This document shows, one piece after another, positions 10,581-22,283 of a stretch of DNA of 64,000 nucleotides. The stretch comes from Ottelia alismoides (taxonomy: Eukaryota > Streptophyta > Magnoliopsida > Alismatales > Hydrocharitaceae): positions 1,014,501 to 1,078,500 of the forward strand of contig JAZKJV010007248.1 in NCBI GenBank assembly GCA_037367405.1. The letters run 5' to 3'. The notes beneath the pieces were generated by a model. It ran no database searches and was not told the DNA's origin. It saw nothing but the letters and a program-made list of their open reading frames with translations. Every line of letters begins with the position of its first letter. Positions within the stretch are counted from its first letter, which is position 1. A program made the position numbers and the translations under genes.

Positions 10581-12086
10581 CTTGATCTGGCGAGTAGGGC
10601 GGATGAGATCTGGAAAAATTATGATCTGAAAACAAACCCCCGGTTCACCAACGCAACGCGAGCTGAAGACCGTGAAAGTTCGGTCAAATTATCTTGTCAA
10701 TTTTATTTTGGTGAACACACAAATATCAGAGCGCTTACGTGACCTGTTGGGATATCCGCTGCTAACCCAACCGACTGGCCCGCACGGAAGAGTCAGTAAT
10801 CAGTCGGGTTTAGCAACGGGGGGCTCTACCTAGTGTGCGGGTCACTCTCTCGCGCATACAAACCAAGCAATGAGGGGGTTGCTCTCCCCAAGACAAATTT
10901 TTTAGGGTGAGCGAGTTTTAAGGTCAATAATTTTAGCAGTCCCAATTTTATGGTTTCACTTTTTTTAATATTTTTCAAAGCAAACAAATCGCCTAACGAA
11001 TTTTTCGATTCTCCTGATTATTAAGTCAAAAACATGGGGAGAAGTCGAAAAAGCCGATGCACGAGAAATCAATGATGCATGCAAAGTCAGAAATGCGTAC
11101 CTTGCTCCAGCTCTCTACATGCAATATGATCCGCGCATAAAATAAAAGACAGAATTAAAACTAAGCTAAATGATGCAGCGGGAAAAGCCGAGTCCTAGAC
11201 GAGCAACTTCTAGCGAAGAACCGTCTAACCGGTCACCGACCTCCAAGCCAAAGAGTCCGGTCTTGACCCGTCCCTCCCCTGCCCGACAAATCGGGGGTAG
11301 GAGTAAGCGCTTTACAGGACGGGCTACGGCACGTAGGCTACGGAGGCTAGCGAGTCGGTTATTTTTATTATTGATTTTAAGTAGGTCCAATTACGGTCTA
11401 TAGGAACAGATATGCAATTAGGTGTGTGGATCCTACTAGTTACGGCACATTCACCAGAAAATCCTAAGTCTAGGGGCTCGAGCAAAAACCGCGAAAAACC
11501 GAAAAAGACAGTAAGAAAGAAAAAGAAAAACCGCGAAGAAAGCCGCGAAAAACCCGAAGGTCCTAATGGGTCCCCCGAGCACACCGGTGCTCGGCGGAAC
11601 AGACCCGCTACGGTCACAAGTCCAAAAGTGTCCAAGTCCTGTCCCTGTATTATTACAATAATAATAAAAATGAAATAAAAACCTAAGCTATCCTCACCCA
11701 CTCAACTCTCTCTCTCTCTCGCTCTCTCCTGCGGCTTCGAAAAGAAGGAAGCCGCCTCCAAGTTCCTCGGCTGCTCAGGCTCCTCGAAAGTCGCCTCCGC
11801 GGTCCTCGGGCCCTCGCAAGATAAAGAGAAGAGTGGTCAGACCGGCAAAAATAATCAAACAATAAAGAAAAAGAAATGAAAATAAAAGTGAGGGTATATA
11901 TGCAAAAATGGAAAAAGAAATAAACACACAAAATAAAACAAAAAATAAAAATAAAAGAAAATCAAAATAAAACAAAAAGAAAATAGATACAAAAGCCGCG
12001 AAAAGCCGCGGGCTCCGAAGAGCTGCGAAAAGCCGCGAAAAAAAAATAAAAACGAAAATAAAACGAAAAGAACTACTAAGCCGTGC
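10581..12086 (-). other. E1 5' leader between PBS and gag
   Basis: This is 1.5 kb of noncoding leader. It shares blocks with the E2 leader (31629-33405), for example around 11386-11425 and 32866-32905, which both contain TCTATAGGAACAGATA, and the AATCCTAAGTCTAGGGGCTC block at 11461 and 32943. Near the PBS, 11990-12060 carries repeated AAAAGCCGCG units. Packaging or dimerisation signals are expected here in the family, but I cannot point to one. Confidence 0.6.
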
Positions 12087-12104
12087 TCCCCGGCAACGGC
12101 GCCA
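12087..12104 (-). promoter_or_regulatory. Primer-binding site, tRNA-Asp type (E1)
   Basis: The minus strand reads TGGCGCCGTTGCCGGGGA, the 18-base complement of the 3' end of plant tRNA-Asp including CCA. It starts three bases from the 5' LTR. tRNA-Asp priming is a hallmark of Athila-type elements. Confidence 0.92.
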
Positions 12105-12107
12105 TTT

Positions 12108-15100
12108 TGATGACACGAAGTCCCGAGCAACTAAGGTAATCAGGTATCTGAGACGGTCGTTACGACCTCAGTCACTCAGACGTGTCAATCAAGAAAAATC
12201 AGACCACTCGAAACACGTAAAATCAATCAAGCACAAAATCAGCAGTCTAGCTATGAGATTAACCTGGTATAGCACCCAGGGTCGAACACACGGAGCACGG
12301 GTTGGCCAGAGGCCTACGAAGTAGTAAAAATAAAATAAAAGAAAAGACAAGTATTTTTAGTGGTTTTTAATGCTTTTTATATTTTTTTGGATTTTTAAAT
12401 GTGAAGAAAATAAAAGAAACACAAAATAAAGCAAGCTTCAACTAATTATTTAATGTATCAAAAATCAAGCAAAAATTCAAACAAAAATGTTTTTATGTTT
12501 TTTAGGTTTTTTAGTGTTTTTGGTGAATTTTTGGGATTTTTATAATGTATATTTTATTTTCTAAAAATCAAACAGTACTAAAAAGACAAGGTATTGTCCA
12601 GCCAGGCCCAAAATCCAAAAATAAAATATTTAAGGATCTCAAGAAGTCCTGGAGGTAATTTTCCTGTAAACTAGATAAAATGAGGAAAATTTGAGCACCA
12701 AAACTATTGTTTTTGGGTTTTTAAATTATTTACTATGATTTTTATGAGTTTTTAAGCGTTTTTGAATTTTTAGGGTTTTTAAGCAATGAAAAATAGACAA
12801 AATTGGCTAGAAAATCAAAACCCACAAAAGAAACATCACCTAATTTTTATGGAATTTTTGAGGGGTTTTTATATTTTTTTGGGATTTTTAATCCTAGACA
12901 GTAGCTAAAATAGAGGTTTTTGAATTTTTAAAAATAACAAATAAAATCAAAAATGTCCTCGAAAATTCTCAAAAATCCTACAACATGGCAGGAGCCATGT
13001 GTCAAATTTTCATCGAATTTGAAGGTGATTTGATATTTTATTTAAAAATCAAAAGGGGGCACTGTGCACAGGGACTGAAGTGCAAATACCCGAAGTTCTG
13101 GGGGTCCAGGTGCAATTTTCCCAGCAAGTCACGCGCGTGGCGCGTGCCTGGGGCACTCAGGGACCTTCTGGTAATAAAAACAAGTTCTAGGACCTTTTGG
13201 TAACTCGTACCAAAAAGTCCAGGGGATGTTATGCAAATAACCCACTAAAAGACGCACATGTGCAAATAAAACGTTCACAGGGGCATATATGCAATTACTA
13301 AAAAGTTTCTATTCATTAACAAACATCCAGAACTACAGGGGTAGAGTTGCAAATACACCAAATAAAGCACGTGGCGAAGCACGTGACAGACACTCACAGG
13401 GGCATAACTGCAATTAAACTAAAGTACCAGGTCCCAAGTGCAAATATCCCAACGTAAATAAAAGGCAAACAATATTTACAGGACTAAATCTAAAAACATA
13501 AACTACGAGGGGGCCTACGGTAATTTACCCCTTTATTACGTCGACGGCTGGATGATGGACGCGTGGCTGATCTAACGGTCCTGGGCGCGGGCGTCTCTCT
13601 CTCCTTTCGCACGTGGGCCGATCGACGGCGCAGAGGAGGGCACGTGGAAGATCTGATGGGTGCGGGTGATTGGCGCCTCTCTCCCTGCTCTGACGGACCC
13701 GATCAACCCTCGAGATGATCGGACGGTGGTTGCTCCTCGATGGATGGACGGTCACGATGAAAACTGGAGCTCTGAGGGTGATCGGACGGTGGTCGAGGAC
13801 CCTCGAAGAACAGGTGGCCGACGAGTTTCGCCGGCCTCGTGCGCGTGCTGGGGTCCTCCTCAGCTGCCTCTGAAGATCGGAGAAGACTCGCACTGAAGTT
13901 CCGCAGCTGTTGGTGGCCTCCGGTGGCCCAGCCGAGCCCTGGAGGGGCTCCGGCGAGGTCGACGGAGGAGAGCTCCTGGCCTAGACGTGGGGAGGCCTCA
14001 GATGGCCTCCTCTGGACCTGCAAAGTAGCTCAAGAGCTTCGCGGGTCGAGGGCAAAATGCCTCGACCCGGTTAGGTGGTGCGGGGGTGAGCGATGCGTCG
14101 GGGTGAGCGAGCTCCGGCGAGCGACGAACGGTGGAGCTCGAACCCCAGCTCCTGTGCGAGCTGGGTTGAACGAAGGGGCGGAGAAGGTGCGTGGAGGGAT
14201 GGCAAAGGTGACTGGGTGTTCCGATGATCGAACGGATACGCGATATGGTCGGAATCAACGGAATACGGCGAAGCTACGATTTGGGGGAAACAAGAAATTA
14301 GGCGAAATGGGAAAGCTAGAAGGTTACCTGGGCGGTGTGGTAGACTGTGCTAGAGCTGAGGTAGCTCCTGGTCGTGGCCTCGAAGGTCGTCAAGTCCTGA
14401 GGCTCGACCTCCTGCACGGGGCGGAGCACGGCGGCGCTACGTCGCCGGATCAGTGGTCCGACCACCTCCTCCTCGCTGCAACACGGGCAATCGAGAGCTG
14501 TCACCTCAGGGACTGCGGTGGAGGTCACGGGATGAAGGGTGGAGAGCCAAAGATGGAAAAAGAATGCGGCGGAGCTCAGGCTATATACTGTGGAGGGTCC
14601 GGCAAGAATCGATCGGGTAGGGTAGCGTGAAGCGCGGATCCCAATGCACTCCCCCGGGCGAGGATCTCGGATGCAAGAAGAAGGATTAGGACCCGGGGTT
14701 TGCGCGAATGGCAGGCGGATCAGGCGGGGAAAAATCAGAGAAATCGGGTCGACAGCCCGATCCGCGAGAGAAGAAGGTCCGCGGGGGGAGTTGGCCGGGG
14801 GTCAACATCCCCCGTGGACCAATCAGGAGAGGCCACGCATTTTTATTTTTGTTTCTTTATTTTAGGCTAGAAAATGATGGAATTAGCAAAAACGTAAAAC
14901 ATAAAATATTTTTATTTTATTTTTCTCTATTTTTTGGTGATTTTTAATTAATTTTTCAAAATAAAAATAAGGTATTTACATATTAGGGCTATATATAGGT
15001 ATATATACAATATAGGGTTTTTAATTTTTATTTTTTAATTAGTTATTTTTATACATTTTTATTCCTATTTTATATTTTATTTATTTATAGAATAAAATGA

Positions 15101-15785
15101 GGAATAAGAAGATATTTTTATTTTATTTTTATTATTTATATACATAAGGGAAATAAATAGTTATGTACAACTATGTACATGGCATATGTACAATATATTT
15201 TTGTATTTTTAATTTTGTAATTTTTATTTGATTTTTGTTTTACTTCTTTTTATTTTATTTTATTTACAATATATACATAGAATATTAACAAAAAGTTTTG
15301 AAAATAAATAAATTTATTTACAAGGTTAAATACATGTAGGGAGGATGGTCTATGTACATGGTGAGAGGATATTTTTAATCTTTTTAATTTTTTTAGTTTT
15401 TTTTTGTTTTGTTTTTATACTTTATAAATATGTACAAATATTTACAAATATTTACAACATATTTTTGGGTGAGGAAAATATAATTTTTATTTATTTACAA
15501 AAATATATACACATGAGCCCCTATCTCCCTCTACTTGGCTTTTATGCGGTCAGGCCCATGCTGAGCCCTCCCTTGGGTTAGGTTGCTCAATATTTATTCT
15601 AAATATTTCCCTCTTTTTCTTTTTCCTCTTTATTCTTTTATTTTTGCACAAGAACATGCTAATTATAAATATTTACAAAATGCATGCTTTTGCTAATTAT
15701 TCCTATTTACACATATCTACATGCATTTGCATAGGTTTTTGTAGCTAAAATATAAGAATAAAGAGTGATGAATGGGTATTCATCA
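12108..15785 (-). repeat. 5' LTR of E1
   Basis: 3,678 bp with ends TGATGACACG...GGTATTCATCA. A central GC-rich island of about 1.3 kb (13540-14830) is flanked by AT-rich sequence. The island starts with repeated GATC..ACGG motifs. At 13240-13460, short units with an AGGGGC or CAGGGG core followed by TGCAA recur every 40-80 bp. The U3, R and U5 boundaries cannot be fixed from sequence alone. Confidence 0.93.
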
Positions 15786-17250
15786 GCTATCTTTGATTGT
15801 TATTGCTTAATGGGTTCTCGCATGAACTTCTCTACCTTGTCTTTGATTGAGTATTCCTTGTCGAGACCCTTGAGTGGATTTATATTGTTGGTAAATCTTG
15901 TAGTCATTTCTTTGGTTGTCATTTTGAAAAACTCAAACTTATTTTCTAAGTACATAGATCTTTTGATTTCTTCGCTTGATCGATACCCTTTATGGTTACC
16001 TTAAGACATCTCAAGATTTCATTAGTTGTCTCAAGTTGAGATATCGTGTCATATTCATTAATAGATAGAGCACAGTACAAGATACTCATATTCTTCCCGT
16101 TTCTTACTATTGTCATTCTTTAGTAGAAGTGTAGTTTTCAAGCTCCTTGATAATCTCAGGAATATTGATTTCTTTCTCCATGATTTTCGATATTGAAAGA
16201 ATTCATGTGGATAGATCGACATTTTCTTCTTCTTCTTCTAGTGTGTATAATTGGTTTCGTCAAAGCGGGGCAGGCATATAGTAGCTTGTCCCTCAACATG
16301 GTTGTTGGTATCATTTGAACTCATAATTGCTGATGTACATATATTACATTAGAGATCACTTCAACTTGGATGCTCTAATACCTAATGGAAGTGCACTCAA
16401 GGGGGAGGGCAGATAATACTTCACCGAAAATGATCAAATTGAAAAAGTATATCAATCATAAGCACGAGCAAACAACTACATAAGTAATTCATGACACAGA
16501 GATTTATATAGTTTACCCTAAACAATGGCTATGTCTTGTGCTTGAGCTTGGTCTTCTTAAGTCGTATAAATGCCAACTGTCAAACTACGTCTGCTTGTAG
16601 TCCAAACTATTTACAAAAGCTCACATCTTACCATAATTTATCTTCTACGAAAGAAGCACATTCGCTATAAACATCTTAATATTCGAATACCTCACCAATG
16701 ATTTATTTTCTGTTTTGGAAGGCAGGTCTTCAAAAAGAATTGCTTCTAGCTAAGAATAAAGATAACTACAATACTTGATAAAGTTTTTCAAAACATGAAC
16801 AGAATATGAAATGCATATCGAGTGATGTTTAGAGCATCTTTGAACATAGCGATCGGAGATAGCTTCTCTAGAACACTCCTTTGGCTTCTTGAACTCGCCA
16901 TAGAATGACTTTGTAGGATGAGTTTAGTGGTAGTGTATTATGTGTTTGTTTAGGGTAGATAGGATGTCCTTATATAGGCTTAGAGAAGGCTTAAAAAATA
17001 GCAAAGAATCATATATAAAGCAACCCTAACAATTCAATTTTCTAAGCCATGAGCAAAGTGCACGGGCAGGTGTAAGGGTTGTGAACTGGCCCACCAATAG
17101 TTCACGTGTAGGTCTTGATAATGGACAAATGTATACCGGTACTAGGGCAATCGGTAGAGAAGGTGTATCGATGCGATGATTATGAATTCTATTTGTTTAT
17201 GGTGTCAATATATGAAGGCTTTGTGTAATATATTGTAGGCTATGTTATTT
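15786..17250 (-). mobile_element. Decayed copia-type element: 5' LTR, PBS and gag start
   Basis: On the minus strand, 16160-15790 encodes broken pieces resembling the UBN2-type gag of copia elements: ALSINEYDTISQLETTNEI, LKVTIKGIDQAKKSK, then FEFFKMTTKEMTTRFTN and GLDKEYSIKDKVEKFMRE. Upstream at 16371-16385 is a degenerate Met-tRNA site (GGTATTAGAGC, against TGGTATCAGAGC). The presumed LTR begins at 16386 (minus end CTTCCA) and contains ACACAGAGATTTATATAG, common in plant copia LTRs. Its far end is uncertain. E1 inserted inside the gag remnant, so downstream pol is missing here. Confidence 0.6.
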
Positions 17251-18109
17251 CAAACTAACTAGATAAAATAAATGACAAACATGAGTCAGATCACGAGTCC
17301 TTATTTGATCCACTCAAAGTACTGCATTGATTATTTTATCATCTTGAAAATAATCATGCATGCATGATTATGTCTCATGCGTTGGAACGATTGTCGCAGA
17401 ATGATCGAGTGGTTAAAACTAAAATCGCTGTGAGGCGGTTACACGACATGGCGGCGGTTTCGGGATGCATCAACCAACAGGGCGTGGTGAGTTGAGGGCG
17501 AACGACACGAGGAGGTTCATGTCTATAAATGCACCTCTCATGGGGGGAAGGGATTTTTTTAATAGCATGTCCGGTAATTTTGGGCCCTCTTGATATTCAA
17601 AGCTGGATCTTTTAAGGTTTAAGCACACTGCACTACCACCAGACCAGTGATTTAAACTCCAGTACCTCGTAATTGGAGGAACATGAATGACAAAACAGAG
17701 ATGATGGAATGGACCCAAACGGAACTGTAAATTCCAGCACTGTGGTGGGCCTTTCTGTCCAAAATTTAAGGGGGTGGTAGAATTGAAAGCAACGGACCCA
17801 CGTCGCAATGCCATGTGTTATTATTACTCGGAAGTTGGACAAATATATTTTTTTCTTAAAAAATAATATACATACATATATATTGGGTTTTTAAAATGAT
17901 TGTGCCCCTCTTAGATTCTGCAATATCAGTTTTATTCCGCTCTCTTTTTTTTGCAATATCAGTTGTATGCTATTTTGGATAAATAACAGTCGTGTCACTC
18001 GGGTTATTTTTTATGTTAATGAGATAAACCAAAATATGATTTATATAAATAAAAGCTTGATTTAGTAAAATTTTCTTACAGTTGTGTTCCGACAATTTTT
18101 TTTAAAAAA
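17251..18109. other. Unassigned sequence with one degenerate MULE-like arm
   Basis: No supported gene. 17884-18010 (GGGTTTTT...TGTGCCCCTCTTAGA, then CAATATCAGTTGTAT) resembles the terminal arms of the MULE family at 45193, 59248 and 60447. I could not find its partner arm. Confidence 0.4.
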
Positions 18110-18649
18110 AGGATTTTTACCCGGCAGACCCTATAATCTTTGCCAATTACCACTACGACCTTCGAAACATCGTAATTCCTCCTTGGACCCTGTAAACTTG
18201 CTCCGTCTTACCCCACGAACCCTACCGTTAAATTGACACATCTTGACCTAACTTGAGTGGGTTAAAACTGAGTTAATCAAACCATATAAAATCTAACGGT
18301 TGGAATTCTTCCTGTTTCCTCCTTCCTTCTATCTTCTTCTTCATCTGCACTTCACTTCCCCTATTCACTGATGACGGAACCAATGTGGGCCCAGCTGTAG
18401 GGGCAGAGAGGTGCAGGAGGGGAGCTCGAATCCGGTGGGGGGCGGCTTTCGAGCTGGGGGCGGGGCTTTCGAGCCAAGGGAGGCGGCGCGGGAGGGGGGT
18501 GGGTGGCGGTTTTGGCAGAAGGTGAGGCTTTGCGGGGAGGTGTGAGCCACATGCGCAAGGGGGGGCTTCGCGGGGGGTTGCTGGGGGGAGGTGCGAGCGA
18601 CAGGCGCGCGCGAGAGGCGGGGCGGGGGGGGGGGGAGGTCAGTGAGGGA

Positions 18650-18654
18650 GGCTC
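18650..18654. repeat. TSD of E2, left copy (GGCTC)
   Basis: GGCTC directly precedes the LTR start at 18655 and recurs directly after the other LTR at 37045-37049. Five bases is the usual Ty3/gypsy duplication length. Confidence 0.9.
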
Positions 18655-21600
18655 TGATAAAGCCGAAATCGAGTGCGGTCGTATTGACTCACAAGGCGAG
18701 TCAACAGTCGGTGTATTGACCACACCAAATAATGACTAAATCAACAATTAACCCACACTAAAAATCAACAATTAGAAATAAATGTGGAGTTAAAATTTAT
18801 TTTTAACTCTGCACAAATGATGTATATGGGCAAGTATGCAGAGAGTTCGAACACAGGGAGCAAGCAGTGTAGTCCTAGCAAGAGCTAAGTGTGTGAGGGT
18901 GTGAGTGTCTACACTAAGCAAGCAAGCAAATAAATTTTTGTGGGTTTTTTACTGTTTTTGAGATTTTTGGGGATTTTTCAAGATGTTTTTGGTATTTTTA
19001 AAAGCTGAAATAAGACAGAACAGTGCAAAATAGGCTGGCTGTGATAAAAATGGGATTCCAAAATAGAAACCAGTAGCAAAAATATTTCACACTATTTTTC
19101 TAATAAAAAGAACAAGATAAGGAAGAAACAGAAGCTGAGTTTGCAATTTTTAGGTTTTTCTACTATTTTATATATTTTTTTGAAGTTTTTGAGTGTTTTT
19201 AATTTTTTTTAGTGTTTTTCTTTTGAGATTTTTAATGATTTTTGGACTGACACTAAAGTAGCATAAAATAGACACTAGGTGAATTTTTTGGAATTTTTAG
19301 AGGTGTTTTGATATTTTTTTGGTATTTTCTAAGCTAGACAGTGCACAAAATAGGTGTTTTTGATTTTTAATGAATACAAAATTAAAGTAAAATCAAAAAC
19401 TAAAATATGGGCGTTAAAGTACACCTATCCAGAAACCTAATCCTATTTTTGTGAGATTTTTGGGGTTAAAATGATATTTTAAACAATTAAAACAAGGGTC
19501 CCAACATTAAGCAGTACTGGCAAGGGCATACATGCAATTTAAGAAACATCCAGGGACAACAATGCAATTTTCCACAAAAATATACCCGTTATATTTAACT
19601 TCTGGGATCAAAACGTAAATACAAGACCCGACTGGGCACGCCTACAAATTACCCACCAGGGCGCGTGACTTGCACGCGCCTGGGAGGGACTGAAACGCAA
19701 TTTCACAAAAGTCTGGGGGTTAACATGCAAAATACCCAGAAGTATTACACGTGCTCTGAAAGTTTTAGGGCTAAAACGAAATAAACAAAAGACCAAGGAT
19801 ACCTCTGCAAAATGCCCACACCTCACGTGAACTGGTCACGTGAGGTGACGTGGCGAGGGACCTAACTGCAAATAAAGAAAACCTAGGGGTCTCCTTGCAA
19901 ATTTTACAAAATATTTAAACTACAGACGAAAGTTTATAGACTAATAAATAAATACAAAAATCGCGAGGGTTGGGATGCAAAATACCCTCGCTCCGGGGCT
20001 CTGATGAGGACGCGTGGCACACATCCAACGGCTGGGACGACGGGAGACGATCCAACGGCTGGGCGCGCTTCACTTATCCACGTGGCAAGCTCTGGACGGC
20101 CGATGACGCTTCGAGGATCAGCGGCCGAGATTAGATCCTCCTGAGGTGATCTGACGGTCGAGGCCGAGGAAGATCCAACGGCCGCTGCTCAATCTGGAGC
20201 TCCTCCTCAATCGGACGGCTGGGAAGAGGGTTGCAAGAACTGGGAAGAACGCCGGCGAGGGCGAGCTTCCCCGACCTCAATCTCCCTCCGCCGGTGACGA
20301 ATGTGCTTCAAAATGACCGTGGAGGCTCCTGGGACGGTCCTCTATCTCCTGGGGGCGTTCAAAATCCACGGGGAAGCCCGTGGTGCTCTCGGGCAGCGGG
20401 CGGAGCTGGGAGGCTGCTGCTGCTCCGGCGAGCTCCAAAACTCGCCTCCAGGCGCTCGTGAAGTGGCTTGGACCTGCAAACAAAGTCAAGGGGTCCAGGG
20501 CAAAATGCCTGGACCCTCGAATGCCCTTGGGAATAGTCGAATCGAAATGGAGATGCACGGCCGGAGGTGCGCTCCGGCCAAGGTGCTTGATTGAGCGATT
20601 TAAGCGATGGATCTTGGAATTTTTTTGGGGGTTTTTAAAGCCTAAGCTACCAGGAAGAAAATGCAATAAAGAAAAACACGGGTGGAGGCCCTCGATGGCC
20701 GGAGCCAGAGGAAAAAGGGGTACCTCGACGCCGGCACTTGGCGGAGGTGGTGGAGGCTCCCTCGACCTCAGACGCCCTGGCTGAAGGGTTCGCGGCGAAG
20801 CTGTCACCTCCGGCGAGCGATTGGAGCACAGGAGAGGCGGAGAGGGGTGGACCAAGGGGGCTCAAATTTGATTTGAAAATGGAGGGGCGGTTTTATTTGG
20901 TTGACTCAGTGGCTGAGAAGCTCCAAAGATCGAGATTTCTGGGGTGATTCAGCGATCCACGCCCCCATGTAATCACTTGGCGGGATAGAGGGATGAACGA
21001 GGAGGGATTTTGCAGAAGGAATCAAATCGAAATGGTGCAAGTCCGCTCCTCGAAAAAAATGGAGAAGTTGGGTCAAAGATAGGGCTGTCAGAGGGTACAG
21101 GGTGGTAGGCCACCTAGTTGACCGAGGTCAACTAGGGTTTGCACCTGGTTGGTCCACGTGGACCAACCAGGAAAAACCCTGTAAAAATCATTTATTAATT
21201 CAATTAAAAATAGTAGATGGCCGTATTAAATAAAAGTTATAAAATAAAAAATGTTCAAAATTTTATGTAGTATTTTATTCTGATTTTTATTTATTTTTAT
21301 GACATATATTTTTACAAGTCACCTTTTGTAACCCTATATAGGTATAATACTTATGTTCTTTTGATATTTTATTTTATTTTATGTATTTTTAATCTTATTA
21401 TTTTTATTTAGTATTTTATAAAATTATAACATACTTTTATATGCATAAGTATATTTTTATTTTATTTTTATGAGATGTTTTGTATATTGAATATATACAA
21501 TTATTTTATTTTCTATTTTCCTTTACATTTTATTTCAATTTTAACGCACATATATAGTATAAGTAATATTTACAAAATTATAAAAATATGAAAATGAATA

Positions 21601-22273
21601 AATAATGAATAAAGAATAAATTGAATATTTTATTCAGTACAAGTGTACAATAAGGGTCCAAAAGTCAACTTTCAGACCGTAGCTCCGCCAAATGCGAAAC
21701 CACCACCATTGGATAGATTATTTTATTCTATATACAATTAAAGGTGAGTACACTGCGTTTGGAGTTTTTATTTGTGAGATACGGGTCTGGGAAGTTGGCA
21801 TTCTGGGTTTTTATTCAGACCATATCTTTTTGTCTGTACATTATCTTTTTGTGAAATCAATTTTGTATTTTTCTTTATTAATTTATCTACAACTTTCATG
21901 TACAAAGTTTCTTTATTTGATGTACAAAAAGTGGAACCAGAAATAGGTCCCAAAATGAATAAAGAATGAATAGATTGTATAGGTATTTACACTGTATTTC
22001 TGACCTTATCTCCCCCTACTTTATTCCTTGTCGACCCATTCATCAAGATGCCTAGGTCTCGGGGGTTTTGGGTCATAAAATATTTACAATATTTTATTCT
22101 TTTTCTTTTCTTTATTTATTCTATAATTTTGGCCTTAATTACAGTAATTTACACACTGTTGAGATGCACATGCATGAATGCTAAGATGCTTGATTTAAGG
22201 CTATTTACAGGCATTTGCTAGGGTTTTAGGTGCCAAAATGATAGAATAAAGATGATGAAATGTGGATTCATCA
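18655..22273 (-). repeat. 3' LTR of E2
   Basis: 3,619 bp, same length as 33426-37044, with ends TGATAAAG...GGATTCATCA. It is AT-rich on both sides with a GC-rich centre (19980-20960). The centre starts with repeated GATCCAACGGC-type motifs (20030-20230). At 19500-19980, short GGG..TGCAA units recur. An open frame of 192 codons at 20277-20855 (minus) is present in both LTRs but has no recognisable domain. Confidence 0.95.
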
Positions 22274-22283
22274 TCCCCCTATA
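22274..22283 (-). promoter_or_regulatory. Polypurine tract of E2
   Basis: The element strand reads TATAGGGGGA directly against the 3' LTR, the place of the plus-strand primer. As in E1, an inverted repeat follows on the inner side (TTTGCTAGTCCCTAGCAAA, 22294-22312). Confidence 0.85.

Larger units (their letters stand above)
1..15785 (-). mobile_element. Athila-type Ty3/gypsy LTR retrotransposon E1 (left LTR truncated by window)
   Basis: The element reads on the minus strand. A 3,678-bp 5' LTR lies at 12108-15785 and the matching part of the 3' LTR at 1-1646. The LTR ends are TGATGA...TCATCA. Next to the 5' LTR is a site complementary to plant tRNA-Asp, the primer of Athila elements, and next to the 3' LTR is a polypurine tract. 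Gag, protease, RT-RNase H and integrase follow in Ty3/gypsy order. By eye, 13 substitutions and one 2-bp indel separate the LTR copies over about 1,646 bp, so insertion is recent (roughly 0.3 My at an assumed 1.3e-8 per site per year). The TSD cannot be checked because the left end is outside the window. No env-like ORF is seen. Pol is broken throughout, while gag is open. Confidence 0.93.

Noticed and set aside
17470..17842. 114- and 69-codon minus-strand frames
   Set aside because: Overlapping frames in decayed repeat sequence without a recognised domain or codon signal.
20277..20855. 192-codon minus-strand frame in the E2 LTR (and the same at 35048-35626)
   Set aside because: It exists twice only because LTRs are duplicated, has no known domain, and overlaps equally long frames on the other strand in GC-rich sequence.
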